From the NCBI RefSeq assembly GCF_019355555.1, contig NZ_CP072145.1, forward strand, positions 186,001 through 250,000: a stretch of DNA of 64,000 bases, read 5' to 3'. Each line of letters starts with the position of its first letter. Within the stretch, counting starts at the first letter, position 1. Under the pieces are notes generated by a model, which ran no database searches, was not told the origin of the DNA, and saw nothing but the letters and a program-made list of their open reading frames with translations. The translations under genes and the position numbers were made by a program. Below are positions 18,222 to 26,810 of the stretch, in pieces. Origin of the DNA: Rhizobium sp. L51/94. Lineage in GTDB: Bacteria > Pseudomonadota > Alphaproteobacteria > Rhizobiales > Rhizobiaceae.

Positions 18222-18268
18222 ACTACCCGCCGCCTTCACTCAAAAATGCGTTCGCCGAACGCTTACGA

Positions 18269-18409
18269 ATGTTTGTTACTGATTGGCAGACAAGTTGGTT
18301 GCCCCGTCCTTCGATGTTACCGCCGTTCGCACGGTACACGACGCAAACGTTTCGCTATAAAAACTCTTCCCCGCTAGGCGGAGGGTGGGCAGGGTCCTTT
18401 TTTCAGTAG
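18269..18409 (+). CDS. Short unrecognised reading frame at the virD5 position, split from its upstream region by IS66
   Basis: If the IS66 and one GAATGTTT copy are removed, an ATG 25 bases after the virD4 stop opens a 46-codon frame (MFVTDWQTSWLPRP ... GGGWAGSFFQ) behind a GATAAGAAAAAGAG ribosome-like site. The ATG is inside the 8-bp target duplication, so the same start is present on both sides of the IS. I do not recognise the peptide; it may be a truncated start of the next virD gene or not a gene. Confidence 0.35.
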   Translation: MFVTDWQTSWLPRPSMLPPFARYTTQTFRYKNSSPLGGGWAGSFFQ

Positions 18410-18454
18410 GTCGTGTACTCTGGGCCGTTCGACAAATAGCCATCTGTTTTCTGT

Positions 18455-18522
18455 GTCTTTACGCATTTCGTGACGGAAAACAGCTACTCACTTTTCCTGG
18501 AAATCCTCTGGCATGCGATCAC
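18455..18522. repeat. Rhizobiales-type intergenic repeat (putative)
   Basis: Contains TTACGCATTTCGTGACGGAA, then CACTTTTCCTGGAAATCCTC. A diverged version lies at 19769-19816 (CACGCATTTACGCAAAACCG ... TTCCTGGAAATGCCCT). Such elements recur between genes in Rhizobiales genomes; assignment is by eye. Confidence 0.4.
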
Positions 18523-18563
18523 GGTAAGCGAATTTATCGAGACTTATGCGTCGGTATCGAAGC

Positions 18564-19613
18564 TCACTTAAGGGTCATCGGTTGAACCAGCGTGGAAAGC
18601 TGTAACTGAGGTAATATATCATTGTCTGTCGCGAAATTCCGGCCATAGCAGGCACTCAGGATTTCAACTCCACTTCGATGCAGAGGTGCATCCACATTCG
18701 CAAGTGCTGCAAGCTCGAGAATCGGTATGAGACCAAAGGGCACGTCTTCCAGAACATATCGCGTGTTGATGTCTCGCGGTCCAGCCGGATCGTTACCTTT
18801 GGCGACAAGAATTTGGGATAGTGCGGCCAGGCTCGTGGCCGTTATTCCGAAAGATTTGCTGAAATGATCGAGGATGGAGGGCACTGTTTTCCCAAAAGCA
18901 CCTGCTATGGCGAGACGCTCACAATCCAATGCTTCGATAAATCTGCTAACGGCAGGGGTCATCGTGACTCTTTGTCCCCAGGTCTCGCCGAGCTCGATGC
19001 GTGTGAGGTTGCAAAGTGCCGTGCCCAGGTGACTTTCCGGGTTTATATTGCTGAGCGTTATGGTGACGATATCGTCTTTCACATCGAACCGGTCGCCAAA
19101 CAGATCTGTGCAAAGCTCATGGGCTTTATGCGCGTCCGCTGCATGAACCAAAGCCATATCAACCTTGCCGCGTATCGCACCAATTTTGATGTCGTGCCCA
19201 GACTGAGCCTTGCCGGTCAGAACGGTGGTGTTCCAAACTACGATGGGAATTTCGATTTCACGTTGCGCCAATTTTTGGGCGAGATAAAAGCCGGCGAACG
19301 AAAGGTGGGCGCTGATAATGACGGTGTGTCTCGACGTGAGATGTGGCACGAGACTGTCGAGAACAAATCGGTGGCCGTAAGCGGGGAGGGCCAGCACGAC
19401 GACATCACATTCCGTAAGTTCTTCTGCGCGCTGGCAGACCCCTGGATTGAACTTGGCAGACAAGGCCCCGCTCACCTGCATCGGCGTGTCTTGATTGAGT
19501 GCTTCAGTTCGTCGGCCAGATGGAGACCATATTCTCGCATGGTGGCCGTTTTGGTGAAGGAGTGCTGCGTACCCGATCGCGATTGCGCCAGCTCCGGCAA
19601 TTGCTACATTCAT
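18564..19613 (-). CDS. NAD(P)-dependent opine dehydrogenase family enzyme
   Basis: 349 aa. Rossmann start VAIAGAGAIAIGYAALL with GxGxxG, and the family-typical C-terminal helical domain with NTRYVLEDVPFGLIPILEL; this RY-x-x-EDVP motif is shared by octopine and nopaline synthases and bacterial opine dehydrogenases. The enzyme would make or oxidise an N-carboxyalkyl amino acid. It lies outside the T-DNA, downstream of and codirectional with the ABC transporter and opine oxidase genes, so a catabolic role in the bacterium is more likely than plant expression. Gap to the transporter ATPase gene is 198 bp, so it may have its own promoter. Substrate not known. Confidence 0.82.
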   Translation of the reverse strand: MNVAIAGAGAIAIGYAALLHQNGHHARIWSPSGRRTEALNQDTPMQVSGALSAKFNPGVCQRAEELTECDVVVLALPAYGHRFVLDSLVPHLTSRHTVIISAHLSFAGFYLAQKLAQREIEIPIVVWNTTVLTGKAQSGHDIKIGAIRGKVDMALVHAADAHKAHELCTDLFGDRFDVKDDIVTITLSNINPESHLGTALCNLTRIELGETWGQRVTMTPAVSRFIEALDCERLAIAGAFGKTVPSILDHFSKSFGITATSLAALSQILVAKGNDPAGPRDINTRYVLEDVPFGLIPILELAALANVDAPLHRSGVEILSACYGRNFATDNDILPQLQLSTLVQPMTLK

Positions 19614-19811
19614 GTTGCGATACCTCAGAAGCCCGGAGACTAGCCATCTTTGGCTGTGTCCGGTGAAATTTTATGATAGGTCATTATTTGCGGGCAGTTA
19701 GCCCTTGGTCCTTTTGGTCGCATGTCGCGTTTCTTTAAGGACAGTGAAGCACCCTGGTCTCTGTTTTCACGCATTTACGCAAAACCGGCATCCATTGTTC
19801 CTGGAAATGCC

Positions 19812-21665
19812 CTAGTCAAATTGTTCGACCCGGATCAGATGACCTTTGGAAACCTCGCGATATTCCCGAATTGGAGGCTCATACCCCATCGGCCGGACCG
19901 GGCTTTTTAGATCGTCGGCGACTATCCCGCGATGCATTCTGCGGCGTGAAGGGTCCGGTATCGGCACTGCCGACATAAGCTTCTTCGTGTAGGGATGTTG
20001 GGGGTTTTCGAAAACAGCCCTTCGCGGCCCGATCTCTACAATCTCTCCGAGGTACATCACAGCCACACGATGGCTCACCCGCTCGACAACCGCCATGTCG
20101 TGGGAAATAAACAGAAAGGCCAGATTGAGGCTCTGTTGCAAATCGAGCAAGAGATTGCAGACCTGTGCTTTGATCGATACGTCAAGCGCTGAAACGGCTT
20201 CGTCGGCAACGATGATTTTAGGGTCGAGCATCAAGGCGCGGGCAATTGCGACACGCTGGCGCTGGCCGCCCGAGAACTGGTGCGGAAAGCGTTGCATCAT
20301 GTCGGGAGAAAGCCCCACCTTTTCCATGAGAGAGGCCGCCTTGTCTCGTGCCTGCGCATGGGTTCCGTAACGATGTTGAATATACGGCTCGACAATCGCC
20401 GAGCCTATGCTCATGCGTGGATTGAGAGAGGCGTATGGGTCCTGAAAAATCATCTGGATCGAGCGGCGCATTTTTCTCAATGAGCTACTGTTCATTTGCA
20501 ATACGTTATGGCCATCGACGAAAATCTTGCCTTTTGTGGGTGTAACAAGCCTTGTAATCGAGCGCCCTGTGGTTGACTTGCCACAGCCGGATTCTCCCAC
20601 CAGTGAGAGAGTTTCGCCTTCAAAAAGGTCAAAAGAGACCTTCTCCACTGCGTGGACAGCTCCAGATTTGCGTCCCAACAGCCCGGGGCGAATATCGAAA
20701 CGCATCGTGAGGTCTTGGACCTCTAAAATGGGCTTGCTGTCTCTGCGAACTGTATCCTCGACATCGCGAGAAGGTTGCTGTTCGCCGCTCACCGGATTGA
20801 TCACAGGAAAACGGAGTGGCAACTCTCGATTGTTCATTGACCCTAGCCGCGGTACGGCTGATAGAAGGGCGCGTGTGTAAGGATGTTGTCCCCGGTGGAA
20901 TATGTCTGCGGTCTCCCCGACTTCCACCGCGTGTCCGCGAAACATGACGAGGGTTCGGTCTGCCACTTCCGCGACGACACCCATATCATGCGTAATGAAG
21001 AGAACTGAGGTGCCTTCCTCTTCCTGAAGCGTCTTGATGAGATCGAGGATCTGTCCTTGAACGGTGACATCGAGCGCTGTCGTCGGCTCGTCGGCAATCA
21101 GCAGCTTAGGCCTGGACGCAAGTGCCATGGCAATCATGACGCGCTGCCGCATGCCACCCGAAAACTGATGAGGATATTCGTCATAACGGCCAGTGGCATT
21201 CGGTATACGCACCCTCTCCAGTAGTCTGATAACCTCAGCCTTGCTTTCAGCCTTGGAGATCTGCTTATGGACACTCAACGCTTCGCCAATTTGTTTGCCG
21301 ATGGGGATAATCGGATTGAGCGATGTCATGGGTTCCTGAAATATCATGGAAATCTCATTGCCGCGTACTCGTCGCATCTCGTCTTCAGGTAGTGAGAGCA
21401 GATCTCTGCCGCCCAATCTCACCGTACCCTCTATTCGGCTCGATTGAGCAGCCAGAAGACGCATGATAGAAAGCGACGTCACAGATTTGCCCGATCCGGA
21501 TTCTCCAACAATCGCCACCGTTTCGCGCGGTGCAATGTCGAATGAGATATTTCGGATAACCGACTTCCACTGGTCGTTGACCTTAAATGAGGTCGTCAGG
21601 TTTTGTACAGAAACGACGGGCGTGACTGGTGAAGATTCCGGCGTGTTTTGAAAAGCCATCGTCAT
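19812..21665 (-). CDS. Dipeptide/opine ABC transporter, fused double ATPase
   Basis: 617 aa from the ATG at 21665, which overlaps the permease stop as ATGA. Two complete nucleotide-binding domains in one chain, like GsiA or fused DppD-DppF: Walker A GESGSGKSV and signature FSGGMRQRVMIAMAL in the first half, Walker A GESGCGKST and FSGGQRQRVAIARAL in the second, both with intact Walker B (LLIADEPTTALD, IIVADEAVSALD). Powers uptake by the two permeases upstream. Last gene of the tightly overlapping oxidase-transporter block. Confidence 0.93.
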   Translation of the reverse strand: MTMAFQNTPESSPVTPVVSVQNLTTSFKVNDQWKSVIRNISFDIAPRETVAIVGESGSGKSVTSLSIMRLLAAQSSRIEGTVRLGGRDLLSLPEDEMRRVRGNEISMIFQEPMTSLNPIIPIGKQIGEALSVHKQISKAESKAEVIRLLERVRIPNATGRYDEYPHQFSGGMRQRVMIAMALASRPKLLIADEPTTALDVTVQGQILDLIKTLQEEEGTSVLFITHDMGVVAEVADRTLVMFRGHAVEVGETADIFHRGQHPYTRALLSAVPRLGSMNNRELPLRFPVINPVSGEQQPSRDVEDTVRRDSKPILEVQDLTMRFDIRPGLLGRKSGAVHAVEKVSFDLFEGETLSLVGESGCGKSTTGRSITRLVTPTKGKIFVDGHNVLQMNSSSLRKMRRSIQMIFQDPYASLNPRMSIGSAIVEPYIQHRYGTHAQARDKAASLMEKVGLSPDMMQRFPHQFSGGQRQRVAIARALMLDPKIIVADEAVSALDVSIKAQVCNLLLDLQQSLNLAFLFISHDMAVVERVSHRVAVMYLGEIVEIGPRRAVFENPQHPYTKKLMSAVPIPDPSRRRMHRGIVADDLKSPVRPMGYEPPIREYREVSKGHLIRVEQFD

Positions 21666-22540
21666 TGCGCGCTCCTTGTTTTCGGATCGATCGCGTCGCG
21701 CAACGCGTCCCCCAGAATATTCAATGCGAGTACGGTCAGGAGTATCGCAAGGGACGGAAACAGTACGAGCCACCAGGCGCTAAGAATATTCTCGAAACCT
21801 TCCCGTATCATACCCCCCCATGTCGCGGTTGGAGGCCGCACCCCAAGACCGATGAACGCCAGGGATGCTTCGGTTCGAATGGCCGATGCCATCCAAAGCG
21901 ATGCTACAACGACGATGTCGGAAAGGATGTTCGGCAGAATATGAACGCCCATAATGCGAATTGGCGAAAAACCGAGCGATTTGCCAGCTTCGACGAATTC
22001 GCGGCGTTTGACCGCGATTGTTGGCGCACGGGCTACTCTGGCAAAAGGCGCTGTTTCCGTAATCGCAATGGCGATGATGAGATTCTCGAAACTGGCACCT
22101 AACATTGCGGCAACCATCAGACCCAGCAGCAGGGTCGGAAAGGAGAGCATCACATCGACAATCCCCATGATGATCTGGTCGAAGATACCGCCAATATAGC
22201 CTGCCAATATACCGATGATCGAACCGACGACCATGGCGATCATCACCGACAGAAAGCCGATCGAGAGCGAAATTCTCGCCCCATACAATAGCCGGCTGAG
22301 AACATCCCGGCCGTAGCTGTCCGTTCCCATCCAGAATTGTGCGGAAGGTGCGCTGAGGCGGTGAAGAATATTCTGCTTCAACGGATCATATGGCGCGATG
22401 GCAGGAGCCAAAACAGCAAGGAGAATGATCGACGTGAGCAGGCCTATACCGATCCATGAATAACTGTTGCGACGGAAAGCCGCAAAAACCACATTCGGTT
22501 GTCGCTGCGGCGAAATGGAAGAAAGGGCGGCTTCGGTCAT
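21662..22540 (-). CDS. ABC transporter permease, DppC-type
   Basis: 292 aa inner-membrane permease of the dipeptide/oligopeptide class. N-terminal membrane segment about 30-50 (IGIGLLTSIILLAVLAPAIA), the FWMGTDSYGRDVLSRLLYG motif typical of DppC/OppC, five further segments, and the EAA loop EAGKSLGFSPIRIMGVHILP. Overlaps the DppB-type gene upstream and the ATPase gene downstream by four bases each, so the three are translationally coupled. Confidence 0.93.
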   Translation of the reverse strand: MTEAALSSISPQRQPNVVFAAFRRNSYSWIGIGLLTSIILLAVLAPAIAPYDPLKQNILHRLSAPSAQFWMGTDSYGRDVLSRLLYGARISLSIGFLSVMIAMVVGSIIGILAGYIGGIFDQIIMGIVDVMLSFPTLLLGLMVAAMLGASFENLIIAIAITETAPFARVARAPTIAVKRREFVEAGKSLGFSPIRIMGVHILPNILSDIVVVASLWMASAIRTEASLAFIGLGVRPPTATWGGMIREGFENILSAWWLVLFPSLAILLTVLALNILGDALRDAIDPKTRSAQ

Positions 22541-23478
22541 TGGGCGAGACTCACTCTTGGATCAACGTAGGCGTAAATGAGATCGGTGATGGTGTTCACC
22601 AGGATGACGAAGGTAGCAAAGACCACCATGAGTGCCTGGAGCATCGTATAGTCGCGAGATTGCAGCGCACCGAGGATCAGCTTGCCAAGGCCGGGGCGTG
22701 TGAAGACGATTTCAGTCAACACCGAGTTTCCGATCAGGGTGCCGAAATACAGACCAACCACCGTAACAATCGGGATGAGCGCGTTGCCGAGCGCATGCCG
22801 CAGGATGAGCGTTCGCGGATGGACACCTTTGGCGCGTGCGGTGCGGATGTAGTCCTCGCCCATGACATCCAGCATCGATGAACGGGTGACGCGCGCGATA
22901 TATGCCGTCATAATCAACCCAAGGTTGATAGCTGGCAGCAGTAGATTGCGCAGATGGCTGATCGGATCAGAGGAGGCCCGGCTCATAACGGGCAGCCACT
23001 GCAACCATACGGCAAAAGCAAGCAGCAATAGTATTGCCGAAACGAAACCGGGAAACGACAGGCCGAGCAGTGACAAAAAGCGGCTCACATAGTCCGGCCA
23101 CTGGTTGCGGCGAACGGCGGCAATGATTCCCAGGGGAATTCCAAACATCGCACCGATCAGCATGGCGGCGACCGCCAGTTCCAGTGTGTAAGGCAGAACC
23201 AGAGCGACTTCTTCAAACACAGTACGGCCGCTGACCATAGAACGGCCGAAATTTCCTGTGATCATATCGGAGAGAAAATGTAGATACTGTACGCCGATCG
23301 GCTGATCGAGGCCGAGCTGCGCGCGCAAGTCTTGGAGAGCTGCGTCACTTGCCCCATCGCCAAGCATGGCAACAGCAGCGTCACCCGGTACCAGACGCAC
23401 CAGCACGAACACCATTGTCAGCATGGCGATCAATGTCGGAATTGCAAGAAGGAGTTTTCGGATCGCATAACCGATCAT
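22537..23478 (-). CDS. ABC transporter permease, DppB-type
   Basis: 313 aa. Starts MIGYAIRKLLLAIPTLIAML, the usual DppB/OppB opening, with the LVRLVPGDAA motif, six membrane segments and the EAA loop YIRTARAKGVHPRTLILRHA. Forms the membrane channel with the DppC-type partner. Its start overlaps the stop of the broken upstream gene (23475-23478), showing that it belongs to the same operon as the oxidase genes. Confidence 0.93.
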   Translation of the reverse strand: MIGYAIRKLLLAIPTLIAMLTMVFVLVRLVPGDAAVAMLGDGASDAALQDLRAQLGLDQPIGVQYLHFLSDMITGNFGRSMVSGRTVFEEVALVLPYTLELAVAAMLIGAMFGIPLGIIAAVRRNQWPDYVSRFLSLLGLSFPGFVSAILLLLAFAVWLQWLPVMSRASSDPISHLRNLLLPAINLGLIMTAYIARVTRSSMLDVMGEDYIRTARAKGVHPRTLILRHALGNALIPIVTVVGLYFGTLIGNSVLTEIVFTRPGLGKLILGALQSRDYTMLQALMVVFATFVILVNTITDLIYAYVDPRVSLAQ

Positions 23479-23955
23479 GCGGCAATCCTTTCTTTTGAGA
23501 CGCGGCTTGCAAGGAAGGCGTCCAGGTTATGATTGGTTTGACTGTCGGACATCAGGTCCGCGAGGATGTGTCCAACAAAGGAAACAAGTTGGAATGTGGC
23601 TCCGGAAACGGCAGAGACGTCATTGGGCCCTTTGACTTTATGAGAGAAGCCAATGCCGGCAAGGTGATCCGAAATCACTGCTTCCATGCCTGACCAGACT
23701 CTCCATCACTTTGAAGTGCTTGAGTTCGGCAACAACAGTTACAGCGACGTCAATTGAGGCTGTCGGTATTGAGATATTAACACTGGCTGATTGCCGCCCC
23801 GGTATGCTGACATCGGTAATGGTGGTGTCCGAAGCGTCCTGGCCGAAGAAATGGCGCTGAGAAAGCTTGCCGAAAAAAAGGCCCCTTATCACTGCTTCTA
23901 AGGCAGCGCGAAGACCGTACAATCTTGCGCCAATGAAAAGAACGTCCGTTTTCAT
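23475..23955 (-). pseudogene. Unrecognised operon gene broken by a single-base frameshift
   Basis: Two overlapping frames cover one gene-sized space: 23955 down to about 23690 (MKTDVLFIGARLYGLRAALE ...) and then another frame to 23475 (EAVISDHLAGIGFSHKVKGP ... SKERIAA). The start overlaps the stop of the oxidase gene as ATGA and the end overlaps the permease start as ATGA, so both boundaries fit an ordinary operon gene. The span is 481 bp, that is 160 codons plus one base, as expected from one inserted base. The join lies near 23690. I do not recognise the family; sequencing error is the main alternative. Confidence 0.6.
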
Positions 23956-25331
23956 GCGGCGTTCTCCCCGCTCTCGAGGCTCGCCAGTTCACCAAGCGTG
24001 ACCGGTTTCAACGGCGGACGAATATTGAAGAAGCTGACGTCTTTTATCGGGATGTTGTGCGCCTCGGCGACAAGTGCCTGCACCGTATATCCACACTGAC
24101 GTCCCTGACAGGGGCCCATGCCACATCGCGTAGCTGCCTTGATCGCTCCTGGATCGGCCGGGCTGTTGCTTGCTACCGCGCGGACGGCCCCAGCTGTGAC
24201 TTCCTCACAGCGACAGACGATCAGATTATCGGCCAGACGTGGTCTCGGCGGGGCGTAAGCGACATCAAGAAAGGGTCGCAAGGCAAGCGCGCGTCTGCGC
24301 CTTTGATCGAGACCTGTTCGTCGACGCAGTTCTTCCGTGTTGGACGAAATCTCAAGGCGCCTGGCTAATCCTAAAGCGGCGGTTTCACCAGACAGAGTTG
24401 CCACCAGCCAACCACCGATACCGCAGGCATCACCCGCTACAAAAAGTCCCTCCCGGCTTGTCTCTCCCCAACGGTTCAGCTTTGGTGCGAGGTAGCCTTG
24501 AGCATCGTTCCATGTGTGTACACAACCCAGTGCCAAAGTTTCGTGAATGCGGGGAACGACACCTTCGTGCACCAGCAATATATCCGCTTCCACCCGGTGA
24601 GATTGTCCGTGTCTCTTCCAGGAAAGATGCTCGAGACGCTGATTTCCCTCAGCCTCCAGATCCGTGAAACCTTTGACCAATATTCCGCTGCGTCTGATTT
24701 TGTGAAGCCACTGCAATCCTTTCAGCAGGCTTCCAAAATCACGCCAAGCTTTTGGAAGCTGCACCAACGCAGAAAGACTTGGCGATCTCGACGTATCAAG
24801 ATAACCAGCAATGTGGCCTTGAAGGCTCAGAACCTGAGTAGCGTAGAGAAGTGGCAACGGTCCAGCCCCGGCGATCCATAGCTTTCCCTGGGGTAACATG
24901 CCGCCGGATTTCAGCAGAATCTGTGCCGCGCCAACCGTCATCACGCCAGGCAGGGTCCAGCCTGGAAATGGAACAGGCCTTTCCTGCGCGCCGTTTGCCA
25001 GAAGCACAGCCCGGGCTGAAAGACGTGAAGCTTTGCCTTGCGATGTTACGAACAGCGACCAACCGTCTTCGATCTGCCAGACCTGTGTTGATGCGAAATA
25101 ATCGGCACCTGATGCACGGAATGCTTCCACGAGGGCTCGACCTTTTTGATAATCCTTGCCCAGCGCCGGGAAAACCGGACTGCTGAGATTACGCTCGATT
25201 CCTCTGAAAATCTGCCCGCCAGGAGACGGCTGTTCGTCAATCACTACAACCGATGCTCCGAGTTGGCGCAAAGTTACTGCGGCAGCCATGCCTGAAGGTC
25301 CCGCGCCGACAATTGCTACATCGTAACTCAT
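23952..25331 (-). CDS. ooxA: Opine oxidase subunit A-like FAD protein
   Basis: 459 aa. N-terminal FAD-binding IVGAGPSGMAAAVTL and the pyridine-nucleotide-disulphide oxidoreductase fold; a second dinucleotide motif LWIAGAGPLPLLYA. C-terminal cysteine motif CRCEEVTAGAVRAV with CGMGPCQGRQCG, a [2Fe-2S] site found in OoxA/NoxA and HcnB-type subunits. Together with the ferredoxin-like and DAO-type subunits encoded upstream it would form a membrane-associated opine oxidase that splits an opine into amino acid and keto acid. The symbol marks the family; whether the substrate is octopine, nopaline or another opine cannot be read here. Overlaps the ferredoxin gene by four bases. Confidence 0.87.
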   Translation of the reverse strand: MSYDVAIVGAGPSGMAAAVTLRQLGASVVVIDEQPSPGGQIFRGIERNLSSPVFPALGKDYQKGRALVEAFRASGADYFASTQVWQIEDGWSLFVTSQGKASRLSARAVLLANGAQERPVPFPGWTLPGVMTVGAAQILLKSGGMLPQGKLWIAGAGPLPLLYATQVLSLQGHIAGYLDTSRSPSLSALVQLPKAWRDFGSLLKGLQWLHKIRRSGILVKGFTDLEAEGNQRLEHLSWKRHGQSHRVEADILLVHEGVVPRIHETLALGCVHTWNDAQGYLAPKLNRWGETSREGLFVAGDACGIGGWLVATLSGETAALGLARRLEISSNTEELRRRTGLDQRRRRALALRPFLDVAYAPPRPRLADNLIVCRCEEVTAGAVRAVASNSPADPGAIKAATRCGMGPCQGRQCGYTVQALVAEAHNIPIKDVSFFNIRPPLKPVTLGELASLESGENAA

Positions 25332-25627
25332 CGGGAAATCCCCCGGTGTCCGTGTTGGCTGTCGATCTTCATGCCTGCTTTAACGGGTACCAGACACCCT
25401 TGCGTCGAGGCCACGCCGTCAACAATTGCCAGGCACTCGAAGCACACGCCCATCTGGCAATACGGTAATCTCGGTTCTCCGCTGACGGATGAGTTCCGCC
25501 CTGCGCCCGGCACTCGCAGCAATAGGCTGGCAACGGTCTCTCCTTCCCATGCGGGTACGGCCTGGCCATTCACCAGCACGGTCATATCACTGGGTTTTCC
25601 CAGGCGCTCAAGCACACTTTTGAACAT
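25328..25627 (-). CDS. [2Fe-2S] ferredoxin-like small subunit of opine oxidase
   Basis: 99 aa from the ATG at 25627, which has GGAAG six bases upstream and overlaps the preceding gene by 20 bp; a start at 25639 is possible. Contains LPYCQMGVCFECLAIVDG and a later TQGCLVPV cysteine, the C-x4-C-x2-C...C pattern of HcnA/SoxA-type [2Fe-2S] subunits. Passes electrons within the heterotrimeric oxidase formed with the flanking flavoproteins. Confidence 0.87.
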   Translation of the reverse strand: MFKSVLERLGKPSDMTVLVNGQAVPAWEGETVASLLLRVPGAGRNSSVSGEPRLPYCQMGVCFECLAIVDGVASTQGCLVPVKAGMKIDSQHGHRGISR

Positions 25628-26717
25628 CGAATCTTCCATTTGAAAACGCTGACATGTCATCGGACAGTCGTCCCGCAAGCATAGCGGGCGCAATGATTGC
25701 GGCATGAACGGCGGCCAACGTCACACCGGAATGGCACACGGCCGCAAACAGGCCTGGGTGCTCGCTGGATTCAGCGTAGATCGGCAAGCCATCGGGTGGA
25801 ATAATCCGAAAACCGCTCCATTGACGCACGATCTTTGCAGATGCGAGAGCGGGTATTGTCCGTGTTGCCCGAAGAGCCAGTCTTGTTGCCGAAGAAACGC
25901 TGACGCCATGATCATCGGTTTCCTCCTTGGTTGCACCGATCATGATGGTGCCGTCCGCTGTTTGTCGCAGGCCACTTCCGGGGTAGGGGAGGAGCGGCGC
26001 AAGCCGTTCGGTCACCAGCAGTTGGCCACGTTCGGATCTCAAGGGAATGGTGAGCCCAAGCGGATCGGTAAGGGAGGGCGTTGCTAAGCCTGCGGCCACG
26101 ACAACGCGCGGCGCTGCAAAGCTTGTAGACCCGGCCTTGACAATAAAACCGTCCTGTTTTGGCGTAACTGTCTCAGCCCGCCGGCGATAATGGATCGTTC
26201 CACCGAGGTTAACGATTCCGCGATGTAAGGCGGCAAGAAGTTGCAATGGATTGACGTGCCCGTCCGCCTCACAATAGCTCGCACCCACCACCTCGGGACC
26301 GAAATCGACGGCGGGCATCATCCGCTCAAGCTCGGCGCGATCTATCATTCTGGTATCGGCCTGAACGGTCTGATTGTGCATACGCTTGTTGAGGGCGTCC
26401 CGCTCCTCGTATTCATTCTGCCCCAGGCAGTATATCAATCCACCCCGGCGCGAATAGTCGACTTTCATCCCGACGTTTCCGGTCAATTCTTTCAAAAAGT
26501 TGGGCCAGAGATCCGCACTCCGCCGTCCGAGATGATGATAGGCTGGCGCGCTCGCGCCCTTTCCTTGCACCCAGACCAGCCCGAAATTAGCGCGGGCCGC
26601 ACGCATGTCCCTGTCCTCCCCGTCCAGAACAACAACCCGTTGTCCTGTCTGGGCGAGCCCATAGCCAAGCGCCGCGCCGACGATACCGGCACCGATAACT
26701 AGAACATCCGCGCTCAC
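25608..26717 (-). CDS. ooxB: Opine oxidase subunit B-like FAD oxidoreductase (DAO family)
   Basis: 369 aa. N-terminal FAD motif VIGAGIVGAALGYGLAQTG, conserved YCEADGHVNPLQLLAALHRG and a C-terminal HPGLFAAVCHSGVTLAAVHA flavin region, as in D-amino-acid-oxidase-like subunits (OoxB, NoxB, HcnC). First gene of the six-gene block running to 19812 and divergent from the LysR gene, with a 93-bp shared promoter region. The family is clear, substrate inferred only as an opine. Confidence 0.87.
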   Translation of the reverse strand: MSADVLVIGAGIVGAALGYGLAQTGQRVVVLDGEDRDMRAARANFGLVWVQGKGASAPAYHHLGRRSADLWPNFLKELTGNVGMKVDYSRRGGLIYCLGQNEYEERDALNKRMHNQTVQADTRMIDRAELERMMPAVDFGPEVVGASYCEADGHVNPLQLLAALHRGIVNLGGTIHYRRRAETVTPKQDGFIVKAGSTSFAAPRVVVAAGLATPSLTDPLGLTIPLRSERGQLLVTERLAPLLPYPGSGLRQTADGTIMIGATKEETDDHGVSVSSATRLALRATRTIPALASAKIVRQWSGFRIIPPDGLPIYAESSEHPGLFAAVCHSGVTLAAVHAAIIAPAMLAGRLSDDMSAFSNGRFDVQKCA

Positions 26718-26790
26718 TTTGATCTCCGTTGGTTATTGCTCATGCTTGTGATGAAAGGTAAAACTTTGAACGTCTTCTTTTCCCGTCCAT

Positions 26791-26808
26791 ATTCATAAGG
26801 GTTATGAC
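26791..26808. promoter_or_regulatory. Putative LysR-type operator between the oxidase operon and its regulator
   Basis: ATTCATAAGGGTTATGAC, containing the dyad CATAA-GGG-TTATG, ends three bases before the lysR start. A related sequence ATTCCCTAGGGTTATACG lies at 29510-29527 before the receptor gene; the two share ATTC and AGGGTTAT at the same spacing. Binding by the divergent LysR protein is inferred. Confidence 0.4.
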
Positions 26809-26810
26809 GA

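Larger units (their letters stand above)
12378..18266 (+). mobile_element. IS66-family element 1, split by a serine-recombinase element
   Basis: Terminal inverted repeats start GTAAGCGTCCGGCGGACG (12378) and, on the reverse strand from 18266, GTAAGCGTTCGGCGAACG. An exact 8-bp target duplication GAATGTTT flanks it (12370-12377 and 18267-18274). Contains tnpA, a tnpB interrupted at codon 68, and an intact tnpC. Without the inserted 3386 bp the IS would be about 2.5 kb, normal for IS66. Confidence 0.92.
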
